Of a stretch of DNA of 64,000 nucleotides, positions 1 through 11,915 are shown one piece after another. Every line of letters begins with the position of its first letter. Positions within the stretch are counted from its first letter, which is position 1. A program made the translations under genes and the position numbers. This DNA is from Chlorops oryzae (lineage: Eukaryota; Arthropoda; Insecta; Diptera; Chloropidae). The DNA is taken from positions 3,170,190 to 3,234,189 of the forward strand of contig CM035808.1 in assembly GCA_020466095.1 (NCBI GenBank), given 5' to 3'. Under the pieces are notes generated by a model. That model had not been told where the DNA came from. It searched no databases and worked only from the letters and a program-made list of their open reading frames with translations.

Positions 1-698
1 TAAAAAAAAATTTGACGACTGTTTTTGAAAGTTGCTCGGTGAGTTTAACAACGCCTCATACTCAGTTTTGTCAAGTCACCTCTACTTTTTTTTTAAATCG
101 ACTTTAAAAAGTGGGGCCGAGAATTAAATTACTCACTTACTTATGGCTATATCTCGTAATCCGTTCAATATTTTAATTTCCTTTCAATCACAATTTATTG
201 CTCTGAACTCATTTTAAATAGTTTTCGTACAATCCGACCCGAAAAAACTCTATCTAGTAGGTGCAAATTGCAAAAATTCCAAAAATTTGACGTGTTTTTT
301 TTATCATATTTGATTTTGTATCGCCTATAGCTCCCAAGGCAATAAATATTTTTAAAAATATTTTTTGATGGAAATATAGAAAGACTATAACTAAACAACT
401 TCTTCATACACACAAACTGCATCCGAGCACTACTTGATACCGTTTTTCCGCTGCAAAGTTGAACAATTTTTACCAAAAATCGGAAGAATTATAATTTAAA
501 AAAAACGTATTTTTACAGGCTTGAGAGAGATTGGGTGTTTGTCCGCAATATGCGATATTTTGAGTTGTGACGATTTTGTGAATCGTGTGCGATCTCTTAT
601 TCATACTCTCAGAAAGAAAATAGTGAAATCAACAACTTTTATTGGTTGCAACCCCCTAAATCGCAGCCTGAGTTACCCTAATAAGAGACCCACTCATA
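1..698. other. AT-rich non-coding sequence, nothing recognised
   Basis: No homology recognised and no long open frame with coding character. If unc-4 begins outside this window, this is intronic or 5' flanking sequence. Confidence 0.4.
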
Positions 699-1583
699 CA
701 CCGAGAGAAATAACAACAGTTAAATCAACTACTTAGAACAGTTAAAGTAAGGTGGTCAAATAAACTGTATTCCGCGTTAAATGCACTGAAAAAGGCAGTC
801 AAATGAACAGTTGAAAAACAGTTACTTTTTATGTTCAAATTCGCTTTCGTTCACTTAGACGTATAAGTTCGCATTCTGATCAACGTCTCTGGAGGTTTCG
901 ATAGCTCAGTTGTTTAAGCTGTGACTCGACAGTCGTGAGCCTGCTGGCGGCGGGAATTTTTCTGATTTTTTTTTTTAATTACAGTTTTTTTTTTTTTGTT
1001 CAGAGTGTAGTTGTTTTGGAAGAGAAAAATTTTCTCCTAAATTTTTAAGGTTTTAATTTATTTAATTTTTTTTTTAATGGTTCATTTTCAAGCAAAAAAT
1101 TTTGGGAGTGAAACAATTCCTTAAGCACGTTCCCCAAAACTTGAGCAACCATAAGCTCAAGTGAGCATTTTGACCAACAAATTAAATTCGTTCGTTTAGC
1201 GTAATGCTTAAGACGTTCGCCCAGCGAAGTGTGGAGGTCAGCGGTTCAAGGCTCGGCCGAGGCGAGAAAATTTAAAGAGATGAAAGAGAAAAAGATTTAA
1301 ATAGAAACAAATAAATAAAGAGAAAATATAATAATTTGATATAAAAAAAAATTTATAAAAGAAGATTAAAAAAAAGTCGAAGCAAAAAATAAATTATTTT
1401 TTCCCAGTCGCTGGTGACAGTTGATTTAACCGCGAGACAGTTATATCAACCATCAGGTAGTTATATCCTTATTACTGTGTTTGTACTGTTGAATTGACCG
1501 CTACTACACATAAGCTAACAATTAACGGTGAACTCGGTTATTTTAACCTGCTTTTTCAGTTAATAAACCTTTTTCTCTCGGTG
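699..1583 (+). mobile_element. element A, copy A1: TA-flanked non-autonomous transposon with tRNA-like modules
   Basis: It begins CACCGAGAGAAA, ends with the inverse, and is flanked by TA on both sides (697-698 and 1584-1585). Both ends carry many short motifs of the type AGTTnnATTTAAC, so the inverted repeat is short but the subterminal zones are similar. Inside are two tRNA-like modules in the same orientation. The first, near 898-955, keeps an A-box-like TAGCTCAGTTGTTTAAGCTG but has lost its B box by a small deletion. The second, near 1194-1264, has A-box-like AGCGTAATGCTTAAGACG and B-box-like GGTTCAAGGCT. There is no open frame for a transposase. Confidence 0.85.
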
Positions 1584-1585
1584 TA

Positions 1586-2872
1586 GAAGGTAATGAGAAC
1601 CCATAGATTCGCCAAATAATTAATTTCCTTTATACCAGGAAGTTTAAAAACTTCTTCAATGATAGGTGAGGAAATAGAGGAAGGTGAATAAAAGGAGAAG
1701 TCCATTAACATGGCTACAGAAAACAAGGCAATGGTCACGAGTCCATAGGCAGGGGTTTGATCATAGGACCAACAAAAGCAATTTTTCAAGGAAGTCAAAA
1801 TCTTTCAAAACACAAACTGAAAAATATGCATCCATCGAATTCGGATACTTGACAGCTGGCGAGAACGTCGAACTGTTTACAATGAACTCGTGAATATTAT
1901 ACCTTTCGAAGCTCAAGAGGCACTCCCCAGGTCACTTGTTGTTCACCAGAAATATTTTTTGAAAAAAAAAAAAGGAAACTTGATCCAGCCTCACCTAAAT
2001 TTAAATTTATTAAATATTTATCAAATTCAAAATTACTCAATGTCGTTGACGTTCAAAATAAATGGGGAGTGATGACCGGTTCTGATAATTATTGGGTTTT
2101 TACGAAATTCAAATTCTTTTGAAATTTTTTCTTCTTTTCAAATCCATGAAAGAAATTCTAACTATAAAAATTAAAAATGTAATATAATGTAACAAAATAA
2201 ATTAAGAATTCTTGTAAGTTCTCCTGACATTAATTTCTTAAAGCTTTTAACCAAGTTTCTCAATGCTAACGGGAAAAAGTTAACCTTATGTTTGTCAAAA
2301 GACACGTTGAGTTCGATTGTGAGATCTTAAGATTGAACGAGGTAAAGGTCCAGTATTTACCCCTTATATTAACTTTTCTTCAATAGACAGTAGGTGATAT
2401 ATTGTCACCACATTTTCCACATATTCTCAAGGAAAAAAATCGGAAGAAAATATGTAGTTAATTTCGTAACATCTCTAGAATCCTCGAGCCTATAAAGGTT
2501 GCGGTTAGTTTTTATCGAAAAGACGTTAAGTTAAGTTTTCAATAATCACAACAATTTGAATTTGGATTGAGTACAACGTCTCATCTAACTGTTAAGTTGA
2601 GTCAAGTTTCATAAACACAGTACTGATTGGTACTTAAGAAGGGACCGATTTAGGGAGTGGCAAGCCGAGATCCCCAGAAAGGTATCGAGAGGAACGGAAG
2701 CTTCAAATAGATATGCAAAAATAGTACCCAGTTAGTGCCATCATATGACCAGAAAATGTTGTTTTTGCTCAGGATCCCTGCTTTAAGTCTCTTATTATGA
2801 GAGCACTTATTCAAATATGAATGATGCCCGAAATTTCCCCGGATTTGTCGAACTCAATTAGTATATATCGGC
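1586..2872. other. AT-rich non-coding sequence between elements A1 and J
   Basis: No gene or repeat family recognised. It includes short poly-A runs and ends with the target duplication ATATCGGC of element J. Confidence 0.4.
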
Positions 2873-3749
2873 CATATAGAACTATAGCTGCAACTTCGGC
2901 CAAAAGTTATTACGTGGTACACCACACTTTCAATTACGTGGTTCACCACAACCATATAGTAATATAGGGGACACTTACAACAACAACCGAATTCCGTGGT
3001 GAACTAGTGATGCTATAATTTTTGGAGTATTTACTCAATTTTGTAACTCAACATACTTGCGTGTAAATTTTTTTATGTTTTCTTTTAAATGTAAAAATTT
3101 TTAAATTTTTTTTATGATAGTTTATGCAATTCTGTACCCTTTTCATTCAGAAGAGATGCAAAAATATATAGTTTGTGCATTCTATTTATCATGATATGTA
3201 ATAAGTACTTGAGCCACTAATTATGTATCGAGCAATTTTAGTTATGATATCACTGAATATTTCATATCAACCACAGAAGTGGTGGAATTCAAACTTTTTG
3301 AGAATCGGTCATATTCGACGCATGAGTACTCTGCTTTAGCGTTCCCCAATAATATGAGCAAAATTTTATCTAATTATTTTTAATTGTATAAAAAAAAACA
3401 TATTTTGCTGTAAAATATATTGAGTTCTTATGAAAAACCTTTGATTAACACTTTATATATATCTGATTTTTAACAGAAATTTTAGTTCATGTTACAAGAT
3501 TATAAAATATTTGTTAGACCGGAACCGCAATTTTCAGGGGGCGTGCTACGTTTTTGATTTTTCCATAAGAATGCATGCACAGGGGGCCTACTTCAATTCA
3601 ACACACACGTTTTTTGCCAAGTGCCATCTATAGTACTATATGACCATAACAGTCGACTTATGGCGTGATTCACCACAGTTGAACTTTTTCACCAAATCAT
3701 GCCATAACGCGCCAAAAATTGGCCGAAGTTGCAGCTATAGTTCTATATG
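2873..3749. mobile_element. element J: 877-bp DNA transposon-like element with 8-bp target duplication
   Basis: The left end CATATAGAACTATAGCTGC continues into CAACTTCGGCCAA. The right end is its near-perfect inverse (3719-3749). ATATCGGC directly flanks both sides (2865-2872 and 3750-3757). Motifs of the form ACGTGGTNCACCACA recur near the left end and a related one near the right. An 8-bp duplication fits hAT or P-type elements; I cannot assign a superfamily. No transposase frame is visible. Confidence 0.85.
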
Positions 3750-3757
3750 ATATCGGC

Positions 3758-5526
3758 ATTCGAATTGTATGAATTGTAGAGCTGTAAAAAATGCAAAAAT
3801 TTACACTACTCGGGTATATTCGTTATTTTTGGTGAAGTAATCATTACTAATTACTCGTTATATTTTTCTAAATATTGTTCATTCATTCATTGAATAACTC
3901 AAGGTTGATAAAGAAATCAAAACTCCCTCACGCTTTTTGACTCATCATTCAGTAGTTAGTAATGAAAAATATCAAATCAACTCACTCTACTGTTTGGCGG
4001 ACCCATTATTTTAGTACTTAATTAGTCCGGCAAACCATCAGCTGGCATGTGTCCAAAAAAGTACCTACTAGTAACGAGATACTTGCATCAGTAACGAGAC
4101 GTTACTGATTACTGACTACAGTAGAGTCGTTACTTTTCACCGAATAGTAACGATATTTTACAACTCTAACGAATTGATATTCATTGAAATGTGATCAGTG
4201 AAAATGGGTTACTTTATGTCCTATTTTAAGACCTTCTGAGCTCAGAAATTATTCCGAAAAAGCTGGCATATATAGGAGACTTTTGAACCTCTAGATTTGC
4301 AATCATTTCAAGCAAATAATTTCTTCGCGAAGTGTCAAAATGCTCCAAATTGTATAGATCCATAAATCCAATTTGAGTATAGCCACCTTCTGTGGAATTT
4401 TCGGCCCTATTAATTTCAACAAAGCTTTGTCATCGTTGTTTGTCTTAATCCCATTCATCGCTTCCAAGCAAACACTCCTCGGGGTTAACGAATCTTGATT
4501 TAACAAAATGTGATCCACTTTTTCTACCATCAGATTTATGGTTAAGAATATCAGTTAAACCTTTCAGGCCGTTCATCAATCGATAAACATAAAAGAATTT
4601 CATTAAAAAAAAAAATAAACAGTCTTCAGTTCAGTCTTCGAATAACGGGCGACAATTTGGAAGTTTTACTTTTTAATTTTTGATAAAAAAAAAAAAAAAA
4701 ATGAAAAACATGGCATGCCAGATATTATAATATAAATCCATTTATTCTTAATTGAGCATAAAAATCATGCTGCGATAACGGTCAACATACGCTGAAAAGA
4801 ATCCCAACTCTTCGAGAATCGAATATGCAAATTTTTTTTCACCATCGAATTCAAAGCAAGCGAATGAGCTACCTACATATATATATATATATATATATAT
4901 TCTTATTGTTGGCGCGCCATAATATTCAAATAATTTTATTATTCACGCAACTGTTTTTTGCTTGTTAAGTGTGACTTTATGCTCTCGTTGGTCGCTGTGC
5001 TTGCTGCTGAAATTTAAACTGGCGCGCTGACGTTCCGGCATTGGCATGCGCTAATTTACAAAGTCAAGTATTTAAATCAATTTCAGAACAATGCGCCGCT
5101 TTTGTTCGGTTGGCCTGATGTTATTTTTTCCCCGAAATTAAAAAAAATTTAAATAAATAAATGCATGAATGATTATATTTATTTAATATTTATTATCGCA
5201 AGAAAATAATTAACCTGATTGCTGACAGATAAGCTGTTCGATTGAAATGAATGAAACGTTCTCAATGAATATTAATCACGAAAAAAAAAATGCAAACTTG
5301 TCTTCTCAGGACTGTTCAAAGTAACACTGGTAGTCTGTCTGTGGGTTCATTGCTAAGCAGAGACAAAAGTTATCAACACTAAATGAATTTATGCAATTAA
5401 TATTTATTGAAAAAAAAAAAATAAATAAAATTCAATAAAGAGTGCTTTCACACTGTAGGGGGTAGCATGACTAACCAGCTAACTGGTCCAATTAGTCAGC
5501 TAAAATTTTGCCCCCTTTTGTATTGA
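3758..5526. other. non-coding stretch with a TA microsatellite
   Basis: No coding exon recognised. A (TA)n run lies at about 4877-4901 and poly-A runs at 4606-4617 and 4684-4701. It ends at the TA flank of element A2. Confidence 0.4.
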
Positions 5527-5528
5527 TA

Positions 5529-6414
5529 CACCGAGAAAAAAAGGTAGTTATATTAACTGAAAAAGCAGGTTAAAATAACCGAGTTCACCGTTAATTGTTA
5601 ACTTATGTACAGTAGCGGTCAATTCAACAGTACAAACACAGTCAATAAGGATATAACTACCTGATGGTTGATATAACTGTCTCGCGGTTAAATCAACTGT
5701 CACCAGCGACTGGGGAAAAAAATTTATTTTTTGCTTTGTCATTTTTTTTATCTTCTTTCATTAATATTTTTTTTTTATTATTAAATTATTATATTTTTTC
5801 TTTATTTATTTGTTTCTATGTAAATCTTTTTCTCTTTCATATCTTTAAATTTTCTCGCCTCGGTCGAGCCTTGAACCGCTGACCTCCACACTTCGCTGGG
5901 CGAACGTCTTAACCAATTACGCTCAACGAACGAATTTAACTTGTTGGTCAAAATGCTCACTTGAGTTTATGGTTGCTCAAGTTTTGGGGAACGTGCTTAA
6001 GGAATTGTTTCACTCCCAAAATTTTTTGCTTGAAAATGAACCATTAAAAAAAAAATTAAATAAATTAAAATCTTAAAAATTTAGGAGAAAATTTTTGTCT
6101 TCCAAAACAACTACGCTCTGAACAAAAAAAAAACTGTAATTAAAAAAAAATTCAGAAAAATTCCCGCCGCCAGCAGGGATAGAACCCCAAAGCTCACGAC
6201 TGTCGAGTCATAGTTTAAACCACTGAGCTATCGAAACCTCCGAACTTATACGTCTAAGTGAACGAAAGCGAATTTGAACATAAAAAGTAACTGTTTTTCA
6301 ACTGTTCATTTGACTGCCTTTTTCAGTGCATTTAACGCGGAATACAGTTTAATTGACCACTCTTACTTTAACTGTTCTAAGTAGTTGATTTAACTGTTGT
6401 TATTTCTCTCGGTG
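5529..6414 (-). mobile_element. element A, copy A2 (inverted), most complete copy
   Basis: This copy is 886 bp, flanked by TA (5527-5528, 6415-6416), and is the reverse complement of A1. Read on the - strand, module 1 (about 6160-6238) has TAGCTCAGTGGTTTAAACTA and GGTTCTATCCC, so both boxes are kept. Module 2 (about 5855-5935) has a TTGAGCGTAATTGGTTAAGA-type A box and GGTTCAAGGCT. It is the best template for a family consensus. Confidence 0.87.
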
Positions 6415-6416
6415 TA

Positions 6417-7523
6417 GTCAGATACATCATCTCCAATGCCTTAATTGAGCTGTTCTCAAAGTTCTCAAACTTCATCATGATATGATCTCTTAAGGCTCTC
6501 ACTCAAATATGGAATTGAACTACCGAAAAGGGATATCCTTTCTCGACTTTCCATAATTCCGCAATTAGCTTCAAGTCACTCATTGGAAGTAATAACAATT
6601 TGAAATTACTCTTAATACGTTTAGGAAAAGTATTGCAATTAGGACGTCATCATTCATCAAATGTCAATAATCAAAGGTTTTTTTTGAGTGGCTTGACCTC
6701 GATTATTGCAATCATTACTTCAATAATTTTATTGCGACCAATTACCGATGATTGAAAAGGTCACAACGCAGCTCATTACCCACTTTTCTGGGTTCTTTCT
6801 GGCGATTTATTAAAATATAAATTGCAAAAATAATTTTTAAATAAATGTCATTCTAGTTTGTATTTATGTATGTATGTGAATAGTATTGAAAAATTTACTT
6901 TCTCTTACGGCAAAACTTCCTCTAAATACTCAAATTATCCTCGTCAAAATCAAGAATATAAATAATGACCTATTACGCCCCAGTGGGAAAGAATATGAAC
7001 TTGAAAAAAAAAGAAAACCTCCAATATTTAAGGAATGTTCGAAAGCTGAATAAAAGGCTAAATAAGCCCCCATGGAATACGAATGGCTTCCCCTTATAGC
7101 TCTACGCTTAAATGAAAATTCAAACAATATAGAGATGGAAAAAAAGCATCGATTAATTGGGTATAGCGATATTTCGAAAATATCCCCCTGAAGAAATTTC
7201 GACAGCTTTTATATTTTATCAAACTTTTTTATACAAAAAAGTGTTCAAAATTACGACTCTGGCGTGAAGTAATGTTGCCAGATCGCTATATTATCGTGCT
7301 ACATTAAGAAAATCCCAATTGTTTTTACGAATTGTAAGACTTTTTTCTACAAACAGCAAAATCATTATAAAATCCAATGGGAAATATGGTGACAACGCAT
7401 TTGTTACCGTCTACACTAAATCTTTTTATGTGGTGGCATAGATTCTGCTTATAACTTAAAAAAAAAAAATAAATAAATTCCTTTAGTGTGACCCATTTTG
7501 AATACCTAAGGGGATATAAGAAC
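6417..7523. other. AT-rich non-coding sequence
   Basis: No gene recognised. A small open frame on the - strand near 6930-7127 has no recognisable domain and looks like chance. Confidence 0.4.
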
Positions 7524-7707
7524 CCCAGCGGAAAAATAACTCCTGCATGACAATGTCATCAGTGATGTCATCGATGACATATAGGTGACATTGTCATGCA
7601 TGGCATCTTGGTGGACATGCCATCGTGGAGGAATGCTGTTCACGTGCTTGAATCTCATTGGCTATTGAAATTTAAATAAGGTTTTACCGTCAGTTGAACG
7701 TTAGCAT

Positions 7708-7777
7708 GAAGTGGCGTAGACGATGGGTGCTCGACTCAGAATCCGAAGATCGCGGGTTCGATCCCTGGCTGAGGCGA
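7708..7777 (+). other. tRNA-like module inside element K1
   Basis: A-box-like TGGCGTAGACGATGGG (7712-7727) precedes B-box-like GGTTCGATCCC (7755-7765), about 43 bp start to start, close to real tRNA spacing. The middle, CTCGACTCAGAATCCGAAG, looks like a damaged anticodon arm with loop CTCAGAA. The missing stem pairs argue against a working tRNA. It is more likely a tRNA-derived pol III promoter or SINE remnant. Confidence 0.6.
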
Positions 7778-7791
7778 ACAAAAATTGTTAA

Positions 7792-7919
7792 GGGGCTCTC
7801 TCCAGTTCTGTCAGAAATAAAAAACTTCATATAAAAAACACTTCAGAAAATTTCTGATGCATTTCTGAAGCGTTTTTTATATGAAGTTTTTCATTTCTGA
7901 CAGATCTGGAGAGAGCCCC
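7792..7919. mobile_element. 128-bp near-perfect hairpin element
   Basis: The left half begins GGGGCTCTCTCCAG and the right half is its inverse almost without mismatch; the arms meet around TTCTGATGCATTTCTGAA. TTAA lies at the left flank (7788-7791) and TAAG at the right. It behaves like a tiny foldback MITE inserted in K1. Confidence 0.75.
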
Positions 7920-8263
7920 TAAGCAGTTTTTTCAGTAAAATTTATTTAAAATATTCTTTAGATTAACCCTGATGCCCCTAAAAATAGATTTTTAAAAAAT
8001 TACGAAATTACTAAGAGAGGACAAAGAAGAGAAGTTATCAAACTGGTTTCTATAAATTGACATTTAGAGAGAAAAAGAGCAATATGTGCTGCTCTCAAAT
8101 GGTTTTTTCGCCATCGCATCCCCTAGCATGACAATGTCACCGGTGAATTTACTGTCCACTGTCCTGTACAAATGTCATACAAAGTCTCATGCATGCCGGA
8201 TCTAAAGTCACCCTGACTTCATCGATGATATCAGCGGGACATTTGCCGCTGGGACATGATGTA

Positions 8264-9117
8264 CACCGAGAGAAATAACAACAGTTAAATCAACTACTTA
8301 GAACAGTTAAAGTAAGAGTGGTCAAATAAACTGAATTCCGCGTTAAATGCACTGAAAAAGGCAGTCAAATGAACAGTTGAAAAACAGTTACTTTTTATGT
8401 TCAAATTCGCTTTCGTTCACTTAGACGTATAAGTTCGCATTCTGATCAACTGTCTCCGGAGTTTTCGATAGCTCAGTGATTTAAACTGTGACTCGACAGT
8501 CGTGAGCTTCGGAGTTCTATCCCTGCTGGCGGCGGGAATTTTTCTGAATTTTTTTTTTAAATTACAGTTTTTTTTTTTTGTTCAGAGCGTAGTTGTTTTG
8601 GAAGAGAAAAATTTTCTCTTAAATTTTTAAGATTTTAATTTATTTAATTTTTTTTTAATGGTCCTTAAGCACGTTCCCCAAAGCTTGAGCAACCATAAAC
8701 TCAAGTGAGCATTTTGACCAACAAATTAAATTCGTTCGTTTAGCGTAATGGTTAAGACGTTCGGCCAGCAAAGTGGAGGTCAGCGGTTCAAGGCTCGGCC
8801 GAGGCGAGAAAATTTAAAGAGATGAAAGATAAAAAGATTTAAATAGAAACAAATAAATAAAGAAAAATTATAATAATTTAATTTAAAAAAATATTAATAA
8901 AAAAGTCAAAGCAAAAAATAATTTTTTTTTCCTTAGTCGCTGGTGACAGTTGATTTAACCGCGAGACAGTTATATCAACCATCAGGTAGTTATATCCTTA
9001 TTGACTGTGTTTGTACTGTTGAGTTGACCGCTACTACACATAAGCTAACAATTAACGGTGAACTCGGTTATTTTAACCTACTTTTTCAGTTAATATAACT
9101 ACCTTTTTCTCTCGGTG
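8264..9117 (+). mobile_element. element A, copy A3
   Basis: This copy is 854 bp, flanked by TA (8262-8263, 9118-9119). Module 1 (about 8466-8541) keeps TAGCTCAGTGATTTAAACTG and a B-box-like GAGTTCTATCCC. Module 2 (about 8733-8813) keeps AGCGTAATGGTTAAGACG and GGTTCAAGGCT. About 30 bp in the middle (around 8660) is missing compared with A1 and A2. Confidence 0.87.
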
Positions 9118-9119
9118 TA

Positions 9120-10446
9120 TCAAATTCAAAATTTTTTTAAAATAGTCATGACTTTAGATTGAGCACTTCCCTTAACGACACTGACATACTTCAACCCTTT
9201 AAAATTTCTAGAATTTATTTAATAATGGTTTCAAAATATCAATTTTAAAAAACGACTTCGATTTTTTTTTTTTTCATTTATAAAAGCGATTATCGTGCAT
9301 AAAAATCGCATGTTTCTGTAAAGTAATGGAAAATCATTTCTCAAGTATGTACGTGTTTATCAATTCAAAAAGTGAATTTCCACTCGCAATGGAAAATCAA
9401 ATTAATTTCCCCAATTTCAGTACAGCCAAAAAAAAAAAAAAGTAAAGGAGGGAAAAAAGCAAAACGCTCTCGGGAAATATTTGCCCAAAGTATAAAAATG
9501 ATGAATGGAGTTTATCATTCAGTGACAGATTCTATTTCCTGCAAGAAAGCATTTTCATTTTGGAAAGACTTCCGACAAATGCTGAATGTGGAGAAATGAT
9601 GAATTGTGAAGCAACTCTAAACCCCTTCATGTGTGTGTGGGTATAAAAAAAAAATATGTTTGTATGTATGTATAAACAATGGTTGAATGTGCGACATAGG
9701 GCAAAAAGATTGTGGCGAATGCCATAGCGCCATGGACGGATGGGTGGATAGCCGGATGACTAGATGACTAGATGGAGGATGGAGGTTTTCTTAAGTCAGC
9801 GCGCGAAAATAGCTTTTGAATTCATGTCAACGAGTTGACAACACAATTCCAACGACGCGTTGGCAATTCACCAGCCCGCTGCAGCTCTCATCGCCGCCCC
9901 TTGACTCCGCGCGCACAATTCGATCTGCGGCAAATTGACTCTGCGCTTTGCGCTTGCGGCTGGCAGCACGCTCCGGTGCGTAGGAATGTTGTCTTGTCTT
10001 TTTTTTTTTAAATCATTTTCTCGTTTTCTATTTTTTCTTCTTCTCTTTTTTCGTTGTTTTTGTTTTTGTTTTTGTTTTTGTATCTTTTTTCGCAAAATGA
10101 TTAATGAGTTTATCGCAAGTTTATAGCGAACGATCGCGCGGCGCACTGCATGCATGCATTGAGCCACATCAAATGCTCCCATAAGTTCATATGTTTCCAC
10201 CTTATTTTTTTTGTTTTTCGTGCTTTTGTGATTTTGTTTCATTTATTAATCTTCAAATTACAAATTCATTATCTATACCGACTCTCGATTAAATTAATAT
10301 CATGTTGTATGAATCTAATAGCGAGTATGATTGAAAGATCAAGCCCACACCGTTCGTCGCGTCGCGGCGCGTCGCGTTGGCTGGCAGCTCAGCGTGCGTA
10401 ATTGAAGTCCTCTCGGCGGCTTATCGTTGGCGAATTCGCGGCCGCA

Positions 10447-10479
<33 letters not shown>

Positions 10480-10797
10480 CAGCGCGCGCACGCTTATGTA
10501 TGAAGGTGTGTTGTTGCTGTATAATTTAATTAAATTTTGAATGATTTTTTCACATTAATTTATTTTCATTTAAATATTTTTTAATTAAAGTGTCCGAGAG
10601 GAGAGAGAGAGAAAAAAGAGGAAAATTGCAAATTGATTATTGGAATGAGTAAGAAAAAGTGTTGCTGCTGACAGTGTTGCTAACGCTGAATATTTTCTAA
10701 TTGATTATTTTTTTGAATTCTAAAGGCCCCATGATTAGTCCATGATTAGTCTTGATCTATTATTTTGTGTTAATAAAATCAAGGAATTATAATAATA
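9120..10797. other. repeat-poor non-coding block, possible regulatory DNA
   Basis: Apart from poly-A/T runs and a (GT)n run at about 10449-10478, this has mixed composition with GC-richer islands at 9780-9990 and 10340-10500, unlike the surrounding transposon sequence. Small open frames here show only simple-sequence products. An enhancer of unc-4 is possible but unproven. Confidence 0.35.
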
Positions 10798-11016
10798 TGC
10801 AGTAATGGGTTAATAAAACCATTTATAACGAAAATAAAAATTTTCAATTATTTAATATTCCAAGTAGAAAAGGGTTAATTAATTCATTCAATACAAAAAT
10901 AAGTTTTTTTCCGGCTTATTCAATATAACGTGCAGTAAAGGGTTAATAAAACCATTTATAACGAAAATAAAAATGTCCAATTATTTAATATTTCAAGTAG
11001 AAAAGGGTTAATTATG
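10798..11016 (+). repeat. two-unit tandem duplication, 133-bp period
   Basis: The block beginning TGCAGTAATGGGTTAATAAA at 10798 recurs at 10931 with one change in that stretch. Both units contain AAAAGGGTTAATTA. The second unit ends early, near 11016. Confidence 0.8.
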
Positions 11017-11046
11017 GGAATATAAGAAAATTATTTTTAAATTTTA

Positions 11047-11504
11047 CACTGAGAAAAATTTTTGCACAAAAAAGAAAACAAAAATTTAACTATTTTTTCA
11101 GTGTATTTCAGTTATTTGTAAAACCTTTTGAATGTTTTAAAAAAATACCTTGTTTTAATTAACAATAAGTTCACCGTTTGTTCATTTTTTATGTTAATTT
11201 GAATTTTAAAGAATATTATTTTTTAAAAACATCCGTATGAATTTTTAGTGTGTAATTTGATAATTTTGTAATATGAAATACTAGAGATTTTTAGTGACCA
11301 GCAGTCAAACTATGAATGCACTTGAAAAAATTTTTTAAATCTCACTGTTTCATTTATATTTGAATGAAACTTTTTTTAAATGAAAGCAAATACTTAGAGG
11401 TATTTTTTTATTTAAATGTGTAAAGCAGCGTCAAACTGGGAATATACTAGCAAAAAATTGTAAAAAAGCTTTTTTTTAGTTTTGCGGAAAAATTTTTCTC
11501 AGTG
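11047..11504. mobile_element. element Q: 458-bp TA-flanked MITE
   Basis: CACTGAGAAAAATTTTT at the left has its inverse at the right, with TA on both sides (11045-11046 and 11505-11506). The interior is AT-rich with no open frame. The end sequence belongs to the same CACnGAG type as elements A and D. Confidence 0.8.
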
Positions 11505-11749
11505 TAAAATTTAAAAATTTTTTTTTTTTGATTTCATGTTATATTAGCAATCGCCCAACGTTTGTTTCATCTTCTTATCTTTATTAGTTTTTGAGCCATA
11601 AAATTAAAAAAAAAGGCTTATTAAGGATTTTCAAGGATATTTCAAGAACCGTTCAAAATAAAAATTTTAAAAAGTAGTCTCCACAGTGTTTTTAGATGGC
11701 ACTAATCGAAAAATCAACAAAATTTTAAAATTCCTTTCATGATGCCGCA

Positions 11750-11915
11750 AGCCATTTATTAACCCGCCAGACCCTTTGAGTAGCCAATGAGATTCAAGCA
11801 CATGTATATCACTCTTCTACGATGACCAAAGAAGTCATACATGACAATGTCACCTATATGTCACTGATGACTTTTTCCTGCAGGATATATTTGCCTGCTG
11901 TTCCATGTTAAGCTA
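11750..11915 (-). mobile_element. element K, copy K2: inverted fragment
   Basis: Read on the - strand it matches the left part of K1: TGACATATAGGTGACATTG followed by CATGTATGACTTC and GTGCTTGAATCTCATTGGC. It lacks both element ends and the tRNA-like module. Confidence 0.65.

Larger units (their letters stand above)
7524..8253 (+). mobile_element. element K, copy K1: CCCAGCGG-ended element with a tRNA-like module and an inserted hairpin
   Basis: The ends CCCAGCGGAAAAATA and its inverse (CCCAGCGGCAAAT read from the right) face each other. Subterminal palindromes repeat GATGACAT and ATGACAATGTCA motifs at both ends. A tRNA-like module lies at 7708-7777 and a near-perfect 128-bp hairpin at 7792-7919. 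Element A3 sits 10 bp beyond the right end. The target duplication is not clear. Confidence 0.65.

Noticed and set aside
9868..10401. Overlapping frames on both strands as exons of a neighbouring gene
   Set aside because: Products are Lys/Gln- or Phe/Cys-rich from T- and TTTTTG-runs, without domains or splice signals I can recognise.
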